Origin: Deltaproteobacteria bacterium
GTDB taxonomy: Bacteria; Myxococcota_C; UBA6777
DNA: 64,000 nt
Assembly: GCA_002731275.1 (NCBI GenBank)
Contig: PCBK01000031.1
Coordinates: 1-64,000, forward strand
Direction: 5' to 3'
Part shown: piece by piece, positions 31,119-42,400 of the stretch
Layout: the number at the start of each line of letters is the position of its first letter
Position numbering within the stretch: position 1 is the first letter of the stretch
The notes under the pieces: model-generated
Told to the model about the DNA's origin: nothing
The model's input: only the letters and a program-made list of their open reading frames with translations
The model's database searches: none
Position numbers and translations under genes: made by a program

Positions 31119-32210
31119 CTAAGACGAAGGTTGGATTCTTTGGAGCGCTGTGTCGATATGATGGTCTTCGACCTCTTGATCGAAGATCGCCTCGCCGCAG
31201 CGCTTGAGCAGTGTCCAGCGAATGGTACCACGGTGATTCTTTTTGTCCGCGAGCATCATGTTTTCGAGAACTGCGCGTGGATAGGGTGAGGATAATCGTG
31301 TGGGCAGTCCCAATGTTTGCAGTGTGTGTTCGATGTGCTCAACAAGCGAAGCTGAGATGTATCCAAGGCTGCGGGATATTTCGGCTTCGGCGATCATGCC
31401 CAGCGCGATCGCTTCACCGTGGAGCAGCGGCGCTGTCGTGTGGAGAGCGTGGGATTCGATGGCATGTCCTATCGTGTGGCCGAAGTTGAGTATCTTTCGT
31501 AGACCACCCTCTCGTACATCACGTTGGACGACGTCCGCTTTGATCTCACATGAGCGTTTGATCCACGACAACAGTGTCTCTGTATCCTCGGGAGTAGGAG
31601 GAGTATGGCCCAGCTGCTGAAAGTACGCTTCGTCCTGGATCAGCCCATGTTTGACGATCTCTGCGAAGCCGGAGCGAAATTCTCGAAGGGGGAGGGTGCG
31701 AAGTGTCGCGACATCGATAAAGACGGCTTTGGGTTGCTGAAAGGTGCCGAGCAGGTTTTTAACACCTGAGAAGTTGATCCCCACTTTTCCTCCGACGCTT
31801 GCGTCGACTTGGGAGAGGAGAGTCGTAGGCAATTGGATGAAGTCGATCCCTCTCATGTAGGTGCTGGCAGCAAATCCCCCCATATCGCCAATGACGCCGC
31901 CTCCGAGGTTGAGGACGAGTGAGCGTCTGTCCAGCCCCATCTCTTGGAAGGATGTCCAGATCGTGGAGAGCGTGGAGAGTGTTTTGTTGGTTTCTCCGGC
32001 CGGCAGGACGAAAGTGTCGTGGGGTATGGGGAGCGCTCTTGTCAACGCTGCGCTCCAGTGAGGAGATGCGTTTGTATCCGAGATGACCGCCACTCTTGAG
32101 TAGTTTGAGATGTCGATATGTTGCGCGAATTGTGCGATCTCTTCGTGTCCAAAGAAGATCGTGTAGGAGGGGTCTTGTTCTGAAGAGAGTGTGAGTTTGA
32201 ATCGTTCCAT
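31119..32210 (-). CDS. aroB: 3-dehydroquinate synthase
   Basis: LVLNLGGGVIGDMGGFAASTYMRGIDFIQLPTTLLSQVDASVGGKVGINF. Confidence 0.96.
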   Translation of the reverse strand: MERFKLTLSSEQDPSYTIFFGHEEIAQFAQHIDISNYSRVAVISDTNASPHWSAALTRALPIPHDTFVLPAGETNKTLSTLSTIWTSFQEMGLDRRSLVLNLGGGVIGDMGGFAASTYMRGIDFIQLPTTLLSQVDASVGGKVGINFSGVKNLLGTFQQPKAVFIDVATLRTLPLREFRSGFAEIVKHGLIQDEAYFQQLGHTPPTPEDTETLLSWIKRSCEIKADVVQRDVREGGLRKILNFGHTIGHAIESHALHTTAPLLHGEAIALGMIAEAEISRSLGYISASLVEHIEHTLQTLGLPTRLSSPYPRAVLENMMLADKKNHRGTIRWTLLKRCGEAIFDQEVEDHHIDTALQRIQPSS

Positions 32211-32387
32211 GACCTGCGCCTTGTGTGTAGGATGTGCTCTTGGAACTATCTTCAGGTGAAGGGGAAGCGTCAAGCCCTCACTGTGAAATCTTTTACTGTT
32301 GTGGGGTGGGCCGTCTCACAGCCTTATCGCCTGTTTCTTGGCAAGATGTTGGTATGGCAACAAAAGCAACATCAAAGGAGAATGACA

Positions 32388-32672
32388 ATGAGACAGGTGG
32401 CGATGACATGGATAGTATGGGTTGGATGTGGGATGATCTTCCTGATGGCCGATATGCAGCAGGCGCAAGCCCAAGATGTATGCAAGTCGAGTTACACGAC
32501 GTGTGTGCTTCGCTGCAATGGTGCCCAAGTCAAGAAGATGCAATCGTGTGATGTGATGAAGGTCCATGACAAACGGACACTCCTCGCCAAGAGGCAATGT
32601 CAGCAGGAGTTTTCAACGTTGCAGCGTGTGTGCATTCCACATTGTCACAAAGCACACTGTTCGACACGTTGA
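32388..32672 (+). CDS. Small secreted Cys-rich protein
   Basis: Signal peptide MRQVAMTWIVWVGCGMIFLMADMQQAQAQ then CKSSYTTCVLRC...CIPHCHKAHC; SD AAGGAG. Confidence 0.65.
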   Translation: MRQVAMTWIVWVGCGMIFLMADMQQAQAQDVCKSSYTTCVLRCNGAQVKKMQSCDVMKVHDKRTLLAKRQCQQEFSTLQRVCIPHCHKAHCSTR

Positions 32673-32686
32673 TGGTGTGCTCGTTC

Positions 32687-35600
32687 TCAAGGGGTGTTTG
32701 ATGTTGCCAAAGTGAGGACGTTGGGGGGTGTATCTGCGGGGGACTCTCCGTGAAAGAGGGGTTGTTGTGTCTGTACACATCGCAACGCTCGATCGAGTCG
32801 TTGGACTGCTTGCATAAACACACTACTTGGTGAGAGTTCGAGACGTGTGGCTGTTTGTCGTACTTGCTCACACACATCGCCACACATTGTGTCCGTGGCT
32901 AGAGCGATATGAGCGGTCTCACAGAGCGTTTGTAGGGAGCACCCTTCGATATGTTGTTCATCGAAGAGTTGTTGGGCGAGTTGGGCGCTTTGTCGTGCGG
33001 CGTCGTATTGTCCTAGGTAACGTTGAAGGGTGGCACGGTAGAGATGAGCGTATCCTTCCATGCGTGGGGATTTGAGCTGTTTTGCGATCGACAATCCTTG
33101 TGCAAATTGTGCCTGTGCTTCTTCGTAACGAGCGAGGTCGCGAAGGACTGCGCCCATATTGATGTGTGCGTAGCCTTTGTTGTGGAGATCTTTGATGTCA
33201 TCCCAGATCGCAAGTGAGTAAGTCAGATATTTGTGCGCTGCGTCCCATTCTTTTTGGCTCTGTGCGAGGAGGGCGAGGGTCGCGAGGACGCTGCCTTCTC
33301 CTTTTCTGTCTCCAAGAGAGCGGCGGATGTCGAGGGCTTGTGTGGCGTACTCTGTGGCTTGTTGGTAGCGTCCTGTTTCCAGGCAGATCATCGCGAGGTT
33401 GTTGAGCATTTTACCTTGCAGAAAAGGCTTCTCGTTCTGTTTGGCGAGCGCGAGTCCTTCGAGGTAGCGGCTCTCTGCATTGTCGTAGTGGTTTTGTTCA
33501 AACTGAATCGCCGCGAGATTGTTGAGCGTGTTCTCAATCTCCGTTTGGTTTTCCAGCGTGCGCCAGAGCGTCAGCGCGCTTTCACTGTAGAGGGCGGCCT
33601 GTGTAAAGTGCCCTTGCATCGCCTGAATAATCGTAAGCGTGTGGAGGCATTCGGCTTGCCCTGTGAGATCGTCTAATGTGACAAACAGCTCGTGGGCTTT
33701 GTGTAAGAGTGTATCTGCCGTATCAAGGGCACCGAGCAGTCTGTGGGTTTGACCCTGTCTGAGTGTCGTTTTCGCGATGGACAACGGTGAGCCTTGTGTT
33801 GTTGCCAGCGTAAAGGCCTCGTCGAGGAGGGGCAGTGATGCTTCAAACATTCCGAGAGGGGTGTACACATCGTGTACGAGCTCAAGTACAGCGTCGATCC
33901 ACTCTTGGTGTTGGTGGGGGACTGTTTGGACAAACCACTCGTAGTGTTCTTTGGCTTCGTGTAGAGCGTACAAGGGGACAGCCCGACGTCCTGCCTGTAA
34001 GTGTGCACACGCTGCTTTTTGTGGGTCTTGTGCATGTTCCCAGTGGTAGGCAAGATCGGCGTAGGAGATGTCTTGTGCGATACGGGCGCGCTGTTCGAGC
34101 AGCTCGGCGGCTGTGTGGTGGAGTGCCTTGCGTTTTTCAGATGGAATGTGTGTGAGGACGAGTGATTGTGTTGGTTCACTCGCGAAGCCGATGGTGTTGT
34201 CTGCAGAGAGCTCCAGCATTCCTTGGTGGATGAGCGCAAACAAAGACTTTGTGAGTTCCTTGTTTTCGTGTGGAAGGCATGCGTGTAGCGTCGCTTCGTC
34301 GAAGTGGCTTCTCCAGACCGCGGCCCACTCCAAGATGCTGCGTTGTGTGTGTTTGAGTCGATTGATTTTTTGCAGGAGCAGTTGTTGCAGCGAGTTGGGG
34401 AGCGGGAGTGTGAGCGTTGTGTCCTGCTCGATGTGCTCTGTAAAGTTCCATTCTCCGGCTTTATCGCGTGTCAGATAGCCCATATCGAGCGCGAGTTGGA
34501 TGTATTCGGAGACAAAGAGCGGGTTGCCTTGTGAGAGCGTCGTCAATTGGTCGACAAATGGTTTGGGAGGGGCCGTGAGTGCGAGCATATTGGAGAGCAT
34601 CTCCTCGATCCCGTCGTGATCGAGTCGCGTCATTGTAAGTCTTGGTGTCGATGTCTGTTCGAGGAAGGATTCGAGGGTTGGGTTGGGGGTATCGGTCCTG
34701 TAGGAGAGGACAACACGGAGTGTTGTGTGGCGACCTTGCTCACAAGCGAAGCGCAAAAAGTGGAGCGTGTGGATGTCGATCCACTGGGCATTATCGATGA
34801 TTAGAACGGGATGATGTGTCTGGGCTGCGGCTTGGAGCGTCTGTAGGAGATAGTTGGCGAGTCGGTCATGTGCCTGTGCTGGACGGAGCTGCTCAGGAGG
34901 AGGCAGTTGTCTGGCCCCAGGAAGATCGAGCAGAGAAGGCTCATAAAGCGCGAAGACGCTGATTCTATGACCAAAGACCTTCTGCAAGAAGGAGGGCTCT
35001 TTTCCCAAACAAAGATCTCCGATCTCTCGAAGAGGTCGGGACATCGCCTGGAGGGGACGTTGTTGTTCGTGGCGAGGAGGTGTGCACTGGCCGATGAGTA
35101 CGAGCGCATCTTTTTGTTTGGTTTGGTAAAGCACCTCGTTGAGCAGGCGTGTTTTTCCGAGCCCGCTCTCGCCTTCAAGACAAAGAATCGTGGGGTCTTG
35201 TGGGTTGCTGCGGGTTGTGTGGTGGAGGAGTGTTGTACATAGCTCGCGACGTTGTACGAGTCCAGGAGAGAACAAAAAGGGCTTGGTTATAGGAGTCGGG
35301 GTGTCAGGAGGGCTCGCGCCGAGTCTAAGGAGCCACGACGCAACGTCTTCGGCGTAACCGATCCTTTGCTGAGGGAGCTTGGCGAGTAGACGCCCCATCA
35401 AGGCTTCGAGAGGAGCAGGGACATCTTCAAGGTAGACAGCGAGTGGCATTGGGCTGGTGTAGAGATGGTGTTTGTACGTCTCGATGCGATTTCCACGTGG
35501 GAAAGGGTGGTGTCCTGTGAGGACTTTGTAGAAGATACACCCAAGGGCATAGAGATCGCTTCTTGCGTCGACCTGTTCGCCTTTGATCTGTTCGGGCGAC

Positions 35601-36625
35601 ATGTAGGCAGGGGTCCCAAAGGTGTTGCGATTATCCCGAAGCTGCGCGCGATGTGTGTGGTGGTCTGTGATAGAGCTGAGGCCAAAGTCGACGAGGACCG
35701 GTGTACCGTCCGGGCGAAGCAAAATATTGGATGGTTTGAGATCGCGGTGGACGATCCCTTGGCTGTGGAGATACGCAAGTGGCGCACAGAGTCTATGAAG
35801 GAGCGTGAGGATCGCGTTCCACTGTTGTTGGGTCAATCGTGTACGTGAGAGGGTGGTGTTTGTGTGGTGGATGATACGTGTCGAGGACACTGTGGGAAGT
35901 GGAGAGGTTTCAGGGAGCTGCTCTGTCTCAGGTTCTGTTTCTTCTGGCGCTTGTGGTGTGGGGAGCAGCGAAAATTGGATCGGTTCGGCAGGCGCTTTCA
36001 ACTTTTGTAGTGCGGGGATGTCGATGGTGAGGTCTTCGACCTCTTTGGTCCACCACGGGACGTCCTCGCCTTTTTGTTGAGCGGGAGGCACTGCACCAAA
36101 GGTAGAGGAGCCTTTCAGGACAGTGTGGGTTTTTTCGTCGTCACTGGTTTGGGGCGGTTGTGGCCACTCTACCGGCTTCGAGCCATATTGCAAAAGCGAG
36201 CCGATGCTCAAAAAGGAGTCGTGTGTAAATCGTGAGCGGCTGTGGCCGGTCATGTGTGGGTGAAGTTGTTTGCAAAGCTCTTGCAGGGTGATGCCATCCA
36301 CAAGGTCCATCGCGTACCACGGCCGATTGTCGTGCATCCCGTGCGCGAGGATTTGCACAATGCCAGGGTGCTGGAGTCGTGCGAGCGATTCGATCTCCGT
36401 GCGCATCTGTGTCAGGAGCAGCGCCTCTGGTGCGCGTAGGGTCTTGAGCGCGACGTGGTGTGTTTGTGTGGCGTGCTTGGCTCGGTAAACAACACCCATC
36501 CCACCGCGTCCAAGTAACTCGATGATGTGATATCCACCAATCGACTTGACCAGGTCCTTTTCTTCGGACGCTGGAAGGTCGTCTGAAGAAGATGGCTCAT
36601 GGGCGGGAGGGGTGTTGTTTGTCAT
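32687..36625 (-). CDS. Ser/Thr kinase - ATPase - TPR protein (PknK-like architecture)
   Basis: YHIIELLGRGGMGVVYRA...IVHRDLKPSNILL; LEGESGLGKTRLLNE; C-terminal TPRs; ATG 36625 overlaps upstream stop. Confidence 0.92.
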   Translation of the reverse strand: MTNNTPPAHEPSSSDDLPASEEKDLVKSIGGYHIIELLGRGGMGVVYRAKHATQTHHVALKTLRAPEALLLTQMRTEIESLARLQHPGIVQILAHGMHDNRPWYAMDLVDGITLQELCKQLHPHMTGHSRSRFTHDSFLSIGSLLQYGSKPVEWPQPPQTSDDEKTHTVLKGSSTFGAVPPAQQKGEDVPWWTKEVEDLTIDIPALQKLKAPAEPIQFSLLPTPQAPEETEPETEQLPETSPLPTVSSTRIIHHTNTTLSRTRLTQQQWNAILTLLHRLCAPLAYLHSQGIVHRDLKPSNILLRPDGTPVLVDFGLSSITDHHTHRAQLRDNRNTFGTPAYMSPEQIKGEQVDARSDLYALGCIFYKVLTGHHPFPRGNRIETYKHHLYTSPMPLAVYLEDVPAPLEALMGRLLAKLPQQRIGYAEDVASWLLRLGASPPDTPTPITKPFLFSPGLVQRRELCTTLLHHTTRSNPQDPTILCLEGESGLGKTRLLNEVLYQTKQKDALVLIGQCTPPRHEQQRPLQAMSRPLREIGDLCLGKEPSFLQKVFGHRISVFALYEPSLLDLPGARQLPPPEQLRPAQAHDRLANYLLQTLQAAAQTHHPVLIIDNAQWIDIHTLHFLRFACEQGRHTTLRVVLSYRTDTPNPTLESFLEQTSTPRLTMTRLDHDGIEEMLSNMLALTAPPKPFVDQLTTLSQGNPLFVSEYIQLALDMGYLTRDKAGEWNFTEHIEQDTTLTLPLPNSLQQLLLQKINRLKHTQRSILEWAAVWRSHFDEATLHACLPHENKELTKSLFALIHQGMLELSADNTIGFASEPTQSLVLTHIPSEKRKALHHTAAELLEQRARIAQDISYADLAYHWEHAQDPQKAACAHLQAGRRAVPLYALHEAKEHYEWFVQTVPHQHQEWIDAVLELVHDVYTPLGMFEASLPLLDEAFTLATTQGSPLSIAKTTLRQGQTHRLLGALDTADTLLHKAHELFVTLDDLTGQAECLHTLTIIQAMQGHFTQAALYSESALTLWRTLENQTEIENTLNNLAAIQFEQNHYDNAESRYLEGLALAKQNEKPFLQGKMLNNLAMICLETGRYQQATEYATQALDIRRSLGDRKGEGSVLATLALLAQSQKEWDAAHKYLTYSLAIWDDIKDLHNKGYAHINMGAVLRDLARYEEAQAQFAQGLSIAKQLKSPRMEGYAHLYRATLQRYLGQYDAARQSAQLAQQLFDEQHIEGCSLQTLCETAHIALATDTMCGDVCEQVRQTATRLELSPSSVFMQAVQRLDRALRCVQTQQPLFHGESPADTPPNVLTLATSNTP

Positions 36626-39141
36626 TTTTTTTGCAATTCGGCCTCGACAAAGCTCTGTTGACCTCGTTCGAGATCGAGTGTTTTGGTGAATGTTTTGTGT
36701 CCTTTTCGCTTCATCTGGACACGGTGTACGCCAGGTGTCAGGCGAAAGAGTGCGGGCGTTACTTTGCTTTGTTTCTCTCCATCGATCCATACCTGCGCGT
36801 TTGGAGGTGTGGAACTTACAGATAATACGGCATAAGGGACCTTGGCCGATGTCCCACGGGGGACAGGTTTCTTCGTCAGCTCAAAGTTGAGAACGGCTGT
36901 ACGTCCCGCGTGTAATTGGAGTGTCTCTCTACGCGGTATAAATCCTCTACGTTCGAGGCGAATGGTGTACCGGCCTGGTTTGCGTTTGAGCGTCGTTGGG
37001 GTCGTTTTTTGGATGTCTTCGTCATTGACGAACACTTTGGCTCCCGATGGTTGTGAAGAAATGCTGAAGATTCCCACCTGTTTTTTGGACTTCATTGCGA
37101 AAAACCACCCAGGCCAAACGAGTCCTGTCAATAGAAACAACAGGGCCAACCCTGCTGCTACACCAAGCAAGGCCCCGTATGAACGACCGATTTCTTGTTG
37201 TGGGGATGGTTCCTGGTACAGCGCGGGGATTTGGTGCATTCCCGTGTTGTAAACGGAGAAACCACCTGTCGCGTTTGGCTGGACAGCCTGGAAACTTCCC
37301 GTCAAGGGAGGTGAAGCTGTGCCTGTTTGTGTATACGTCGGAAATGACCCTGTCCCTTCCGAAGGAGGAACGGCGATGTGTGAACCTGTGATGGAGAACA
37401 TGGGGGGATGAGGTTGCGCAGCTTGAGGATTCGGCGACACCATTGGTTGTAAAGGGCTCGGGGTCGCAGGTTGGGCTGTATGGTCTTGGTGAGTGAGGGA
37501 GGGGACTGGCGTGGGGGACTCTGCTTGTGTCGGCTGAGGTGTTGGTGCTGGCGTATTTGTGTTCTCGCTCTCTTGTGATGGAGCGGCTTCGTCGGTCTCT
37601 TGTGGTTGCAGAGGGGTGCTGTTTGGGGTGTGTTTGAGGGCATTCTTTTGGGGAGAGTTTGAGGCTGTGGGTTCAAACGTTTTGGAGCCGAGTGGAGGTG
37701 TCCCTGTCGGGAGAAAAGCCTGTTGTGGGCTATGTGGTGTGCGTAAGTCCGAGAGCAGCTCTGAGACGAGAGAGGATTCTTCGTCGTGGGGGCGTTTGGT
37801 CTTGGTATCTTGGGAGGCTTGAGAGGCCTCTGTCGCTGGTGGTGCGTCGGGAAAGCGAGGAGACTCTTGGATGAACGGTGACACAGGAAAATCTTGTTCG
37901 TTGCTTGTGAGTATCGGTAGATTGTTGAGAGTGCGAGAGTCTGTCGCCGCAAATATCGGCGAAGACGTGCTCTCTGTATGGACCTCTTGCGCTGGTGTCG
38001 GAGTGGGAGGTTCGTTGGATGGAGGGGGGGTGTAGGGTTGTGGGGGATGGTGACTCGTTGGAAGCTCGTCATCGTCATCCATAAGGGCGAGCAGACCGTC
38101 GAAGTTGAGCTCTTCGCTTGTGGGCGTCTTTTTGAGATGTCTGTCTCTCTGTTGTCTCTCTTTTTCGGGGAGCGTGACTGTCGGCTCTAGCTCTTCTTGT
38201 GAAGGTGTCTCTTCCTGTTGTCCCAATGGGAGAGCATCTGTAGGCGGCTCCTCTAAAGGTGCTTCTGTTTGGGCCTCTTGTGGGAGATGATCAGCTTGCA
38301 CCTCTTGTGATATGGGGGAGTCAGCTTCTTTTTGTAAGAGAGGGATGTCGGGCTCTTCCAGCGGAGGGATTTCCTGTGAAGTAGGCTCTTTGGGGGCCTC
38401 TAGCTCGTCAGCGTCTTCAGACGCCTCTTGTGGGAGGGGTGTTGTTTCCTCTTCATGTGAGGAGGTTTCCTGTGAGAGAGCTTCTTGTTGAGAGACCTCT
38501 TGTGAATAGTCTTCTTGTGGGGGTTCTTGTGAAGAAGCTTCTTGTGGGGGTTCTGGGAGGATCTCCTCTGGTGTTTCTTGTGAAGGTTGCTCTTCATGTT
38601 TGGCAGAAGGTGTTTTTTCTTGTGCTGGAGGATGTTTTCCAGTGATCAGTTGATCTTCCTCGGAGAGCTCGAAGATCTCTTCGTCCTGTGCGTTATCCTC
38701 TTCGAGCTCAATGGGGGGATGCTTGCCTGAGAGCAGTTGATCTTCCTCGGAGAGTTCGAAGATCTCTTCATCACTGTCTTCATCTTCTTCTGAGAGCTCC
38801 AGAATTTCGTCGTCGTCTTCGTCTTCTTCTGGGAGCGCGAGCAGATTGTTTGGCGCTTCTTTGTCTTCGGGTCGTTCGAGTGGGGGTGTGGGGGCTGGAG
38901 GCTCGAACAGCTGTACGGGAGGTGTGGGGAGTTTTCTTGTCGACTCATCATCTTCGGGGGCTGGTTGTTCATATGTGACGACATCATCATCGGAGATGTC
39001 GTCGCTATCGCGTTGTTGTACGATGCTCGACGCGGTCTTTAGGACATCATCAACACTCCACAGAAGTGTCTGTCGTTGTTCTTCTTTTGGCTTTTTTTCT
39101 TCTTGGGTACTTTGTGGGGATTGTTTATCATCCGATGTCAT
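36622..39141 (-). CDS. Acidic low-complexity membrane protein with C-terminal PEGA domains
   Basis: ELSEEDEDSDEEIFELSEEDQLL repeats; TM YGALLGVAAGLALLFLLTGLVW; FSISSQPSGAKVFVNDEDIQKTTPTTLKRKPGRYTI and LSVSSTPPNAQVWIDGEKQSKVTPALFRLTPGVHRV. Confidence 0.85.
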   Translation of the reverse strand: MTSDDKQSPQSTQEEKKPKEEQRQTLLWSVDDVLKTASSIVQQRDSDDISDDDVVTYEQPAPEDDESTRKLPTPPVQLFEPPAPTPPLERPEDKEAPNNLLALPEEDEDDDEILELSEEDEDSDEEIFELSEEDQLLSGKHPPIELEEDNAQDEEIFELSEEDQLITGKHPPAQEKTPSAKHEEQPSQETPEEILPEPPQEASSQEPPQEDYSQEVSQQEALSQETSSHEEETTPLPQEASEDADELEAPKEPTSQEIPPLEEPDIPLLQKEADSPISQEVQADHLPQEAQTEAPLEEPPTDALPLGQQEETPSQEELEPTVTLPEKERQQRDRHLKKTPTSEELNFDGLLALMDDDDELPTSHHPPQPYTPPPSNEPPTPTPAQEVHTESTSSPIFAATDSRTLNNLPILTSNEQDFPVSPFIQESPRFPDAPPATEASQASQDTKTKRPHDEESSLVSELLSDLRTPHSPQQAFLPTGTPPLGSKTFEPTASNSPQKNALKHTPNSTPLQPQETDEAAPSQESENTNTPAPTPQPTQAESPTPVPSLTHQDHTAQPATPSPLQPMVSPNPQAAQPHPPMFSITGSHIAVPPSEGTGSFPTYTQTGTASPPLTGSFQAVQPNATGGFSVYNTGMHQIPALYQEPSPQQEIGRSYGALLGVAAGLALLFLLTGLVWPGWFFAMKSKKQVGIFSISSQPSGAKVFVNDEDIQKTTPTTLKRKPGRYTIRLERRGFIPRRETLQLHAGRTAVLNFELTKKPVPRGTSAKVPYAVLSVSSTPPNAQVWIDGEKQSKVTPALFRLTPGVHRVQMKRKGHKTFTKTLDLERGQQSFVEAELQKK

Positions 39142-39441
39142 ACTTTATACCTTTCAAACCACGGACCTCCGTGTCCGGTGGTGGAATCGATTCTATCGGT
39201 CAAGTCGCCTTCTATATGCGTCTTCCTGTCGCAGCCTCCGATGGGAGTGGAGGAGAGAGGTTCTCTATCTACATGACAACCTCTGTTCACAGTACCAAAA
39301 GGGGGAAAAAGGGTCAAGATTCCGCACTTGTGCGAATGATTGCTGTGGTGAATGTTTGAAAAGTGGGGGTGAATAGGATTCGCTATTTATGTTTTTGTCT
39401 TGCAAAAATCAATCAGTAGGTAGGGATGGCAGGTGCCGACA

Positions 39442-42400
39442 TCAAGGCACACATGTCCCTGACATGCATGTGGTTGTGCATTGGTTATTGCACGCTCCGC
39501 AGTGGTTGGTGTCGTTTTGTATATCGACGCACTGGCCACCACAGACCACATCTGTACCGTTGCAGAGGACAGGAAAGGAGACTAGATAGCCGATGGTGCC
39601 ACCTGGGATAAAGAAGGATTTTGTGTCACTGCCTGTGGAGGAGGTCAACTGTGTACCAAATCCAACACCCATGTTGCCTGTGGAGGTCATGTGGAGCATG
39701 TCATTTGCAAACCACAGTGATGTCGGGATGTCGCTGTGTGAGACGCTGCTGTCGAAGTAGGTGTGTGTGACATACGAGCCAGTGCTTCCATTGTACTTTG
39801 CGAGGAACCCGATGAGACCTGAGTAATTCGTCCCGATTGTGTATGTTCCAATCGTGAAGTCTGCGCTGTCGGTGTATCCTGCTGTGTACACATCTCCTTG
39901 TGTGTCGATGGTGATGGGACCTGGGAAGTCGAGACTTGTCCCACCATACTGCTGTGACCACGCCCATGTTGTGCCTCTGTCGTCAATCTTTGCGATAAAA
40001 AGCGCTCCGAAAGAGGATGAGATGGTGTTGGTTCCAATGGTGAGTTTTCTCCCAAACCCCCCTGTCACATAAAGTGATTTGTTGTGCCATCGGATGCTTT
40101 GGATATGGGTGTTTTCGGACGGCTCTGTGAGCACTTGTTCCCATACCCATTGACTCTGTGTTGTGTCGTATTGTGCGATGTAGGCGTCTTGAATGCCCTG
40201 TCCTGTGATGGTGTTTTTGAACGTCAGGGTTCCTGTGAAGCCTCCTGCGAGGTAGACATTTCCGCTGCCATCTGTCTCTATCGCGTGGATGGTTGCGCTG
40301 GGGGTTGTGCCGGATGCCTTGATGAGCTGAAGCGACTTATCTGCTCCTTGTTCATCGTACGCGAGGACAAAGCCTGTTGGGTCGCTCGCGGACTGTGTGT
40401 GGTTTTGTGAAGAGAGGGTGCCATTTTGAAAACCACCTGCGATAAAGATCTGCTTTGCCGTTTTGTCGTAAACCATGCCCGATATCGCCATCGTCATAGA
40501 GGCACCTGTCTGACGGAATGACTTAGCCCAAATGACGTTCCCTGTCGTGCTATCCAGTTTGACGAGCGCGACACTGATATCACCTGTTTGGTGCGTCAGG
40601 GTCATTCCCTTGAGGATGTCTGCGCTGTAGTAAAAACTGATATAAACCTGATCTGTTGCGTCGATGGTGATGTAGCCAGGTTCGTCACTTGAAGGACTAC
40701 CAAACGTTTTGATCCACAAGGGGTTGTGCTGGGCGTCCATCTTGATCAAAAAGATGTCTTTTCCTGAGTCTGCAGGTGTAATGGTTTTTGCGTTGAAGGT
40801 GCTCGTCTTGTCAAATTGTCCCATCAAATAGAGATGGCCTTTGGAGTCAGATATAACGCGACTTGCTGTGCTTGGTGATGTGCTGAGTTCATGGAACAAC
40901 AGAGGGCATCCGGGGCAGGACTGGCACTTCCCTGATATGCATTGTTGGCTCGCTGTACACACTGTGCCACACACCCCGCAGTTTTGATTGTTGTTGCTCA
41001 TATCAACGCATGCATTTGTACAGAATGTGAGTGTTCCAGGACACTCGCATCTTCTGTTGTTACAGGATTGTGGGGCAGCGCAAGCGAAACCACACGTGCC
41101 ACAGTTTTGCTTATCTGTTGATAAGTTCGCACATTTGCCGTTGCATTCGCTCTCACCGGTCTGACAACATTGTCCACTCGCACAGTCATTTCCACCACAA
41201 TCAGTCGAAGTACAGCACAAACCTGACAATATACATGAGCCATTACACATTTTGTAGCCGCTATCACAGTTACACGCGCCACTGGAGCAACTGGCGTGAC
41301 TCGGGCAGGCATTGCCACATGCTCCGCAGTGTGTGTTGTTGGTGTTGGTGTCGACACAGGCACCGCTACAGTCTTTGGTGTTGCTTGGACATTTGCAGCT
41401 ACCAGAGATACATGTTTGTCCGGTGGTGCAGGTGTTTCCACAAGCACCGCAGTTTGTTGGGTCGGCTTGCGTGTCACGGCACGTTCCGTTGCAGTCTGTT
41501 TGTCCGGTTGGACACTTACATTGACCACCATTACAAGATTTTCCGCCAGTGCAGACGTTTCCACAGGCTCCGCAGTTTGTGGGGTCGGTTTGTGTGTCAC
41601 TACACTTCCCGCTGCAATCGGTGAAACCACTGACGCATTTGCAAGCGCTGGCAGAACAAACTTTGAGCAACAGGCAAGCATTGTCACATTTGCCACAGTG
41701 TTGGTTGTTGTTACTTGTATTGACACATGCGCCGTTACAGTCCTTAAACCCTGTTGGACACTCGCATGTACCGTTGTTACAGAGCTGGTCTGGGCGACAT
41801 GAAGTATTGCATCCACCGCAGTGTTGGCGATCTTGCTGTTGGTTGACACAGATGCTTCCACACTTCTTGAATCCCGACGGGCAGGAACATATCCCTCCAA
41901 CACATGACTCCAAATGTTCACATGTTGTCCCACATGCTCCGCAGTGTGAACGATCGTTTTTGAGATTGACACAACTCCCAGAACATTCGGTTTGGCCGGC
42001 TGGACATTGGTAGACGCAACTTCCTTTGGCGCAGACTTGTCCGCCAGTACAAGCATTTCCACAGGAGCCACAGTGTGCGTTGGAGGTTTGCATGTCGACA
42101 CAAACATCACCGCAGAGCGTTTGGTTCGGGAAGATGCATTCACATTTGCCTGTCTGGCACCACTGTCCTGTTTTGCAGGCATTGCCACAGGAGCCACAGT
42201 GTTGGTTGGAGGTTTGAATGTCGATACATGCACCATTGCAGACTTTTTGTGTGGGGAGGATACATTCACACTTTCCTGCGCGGCATGTTTGTCCGGTTGA
42301 GCAGGCATTGCCACAGGAGCCACAGTGTTGATTGGAGGTTTGAAAGTCGACACACAGGTCTTTGCAGAGGGTGTGGTTGTTGTAAAGACAGGCGCAAGAG

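Noticed and set aside
26530-32210. Shikimate cluster as a secondary-metabolite locus
   Set aside because: Gene set and 4-nt overlaps fit an ordinary housekeeping aro operon.
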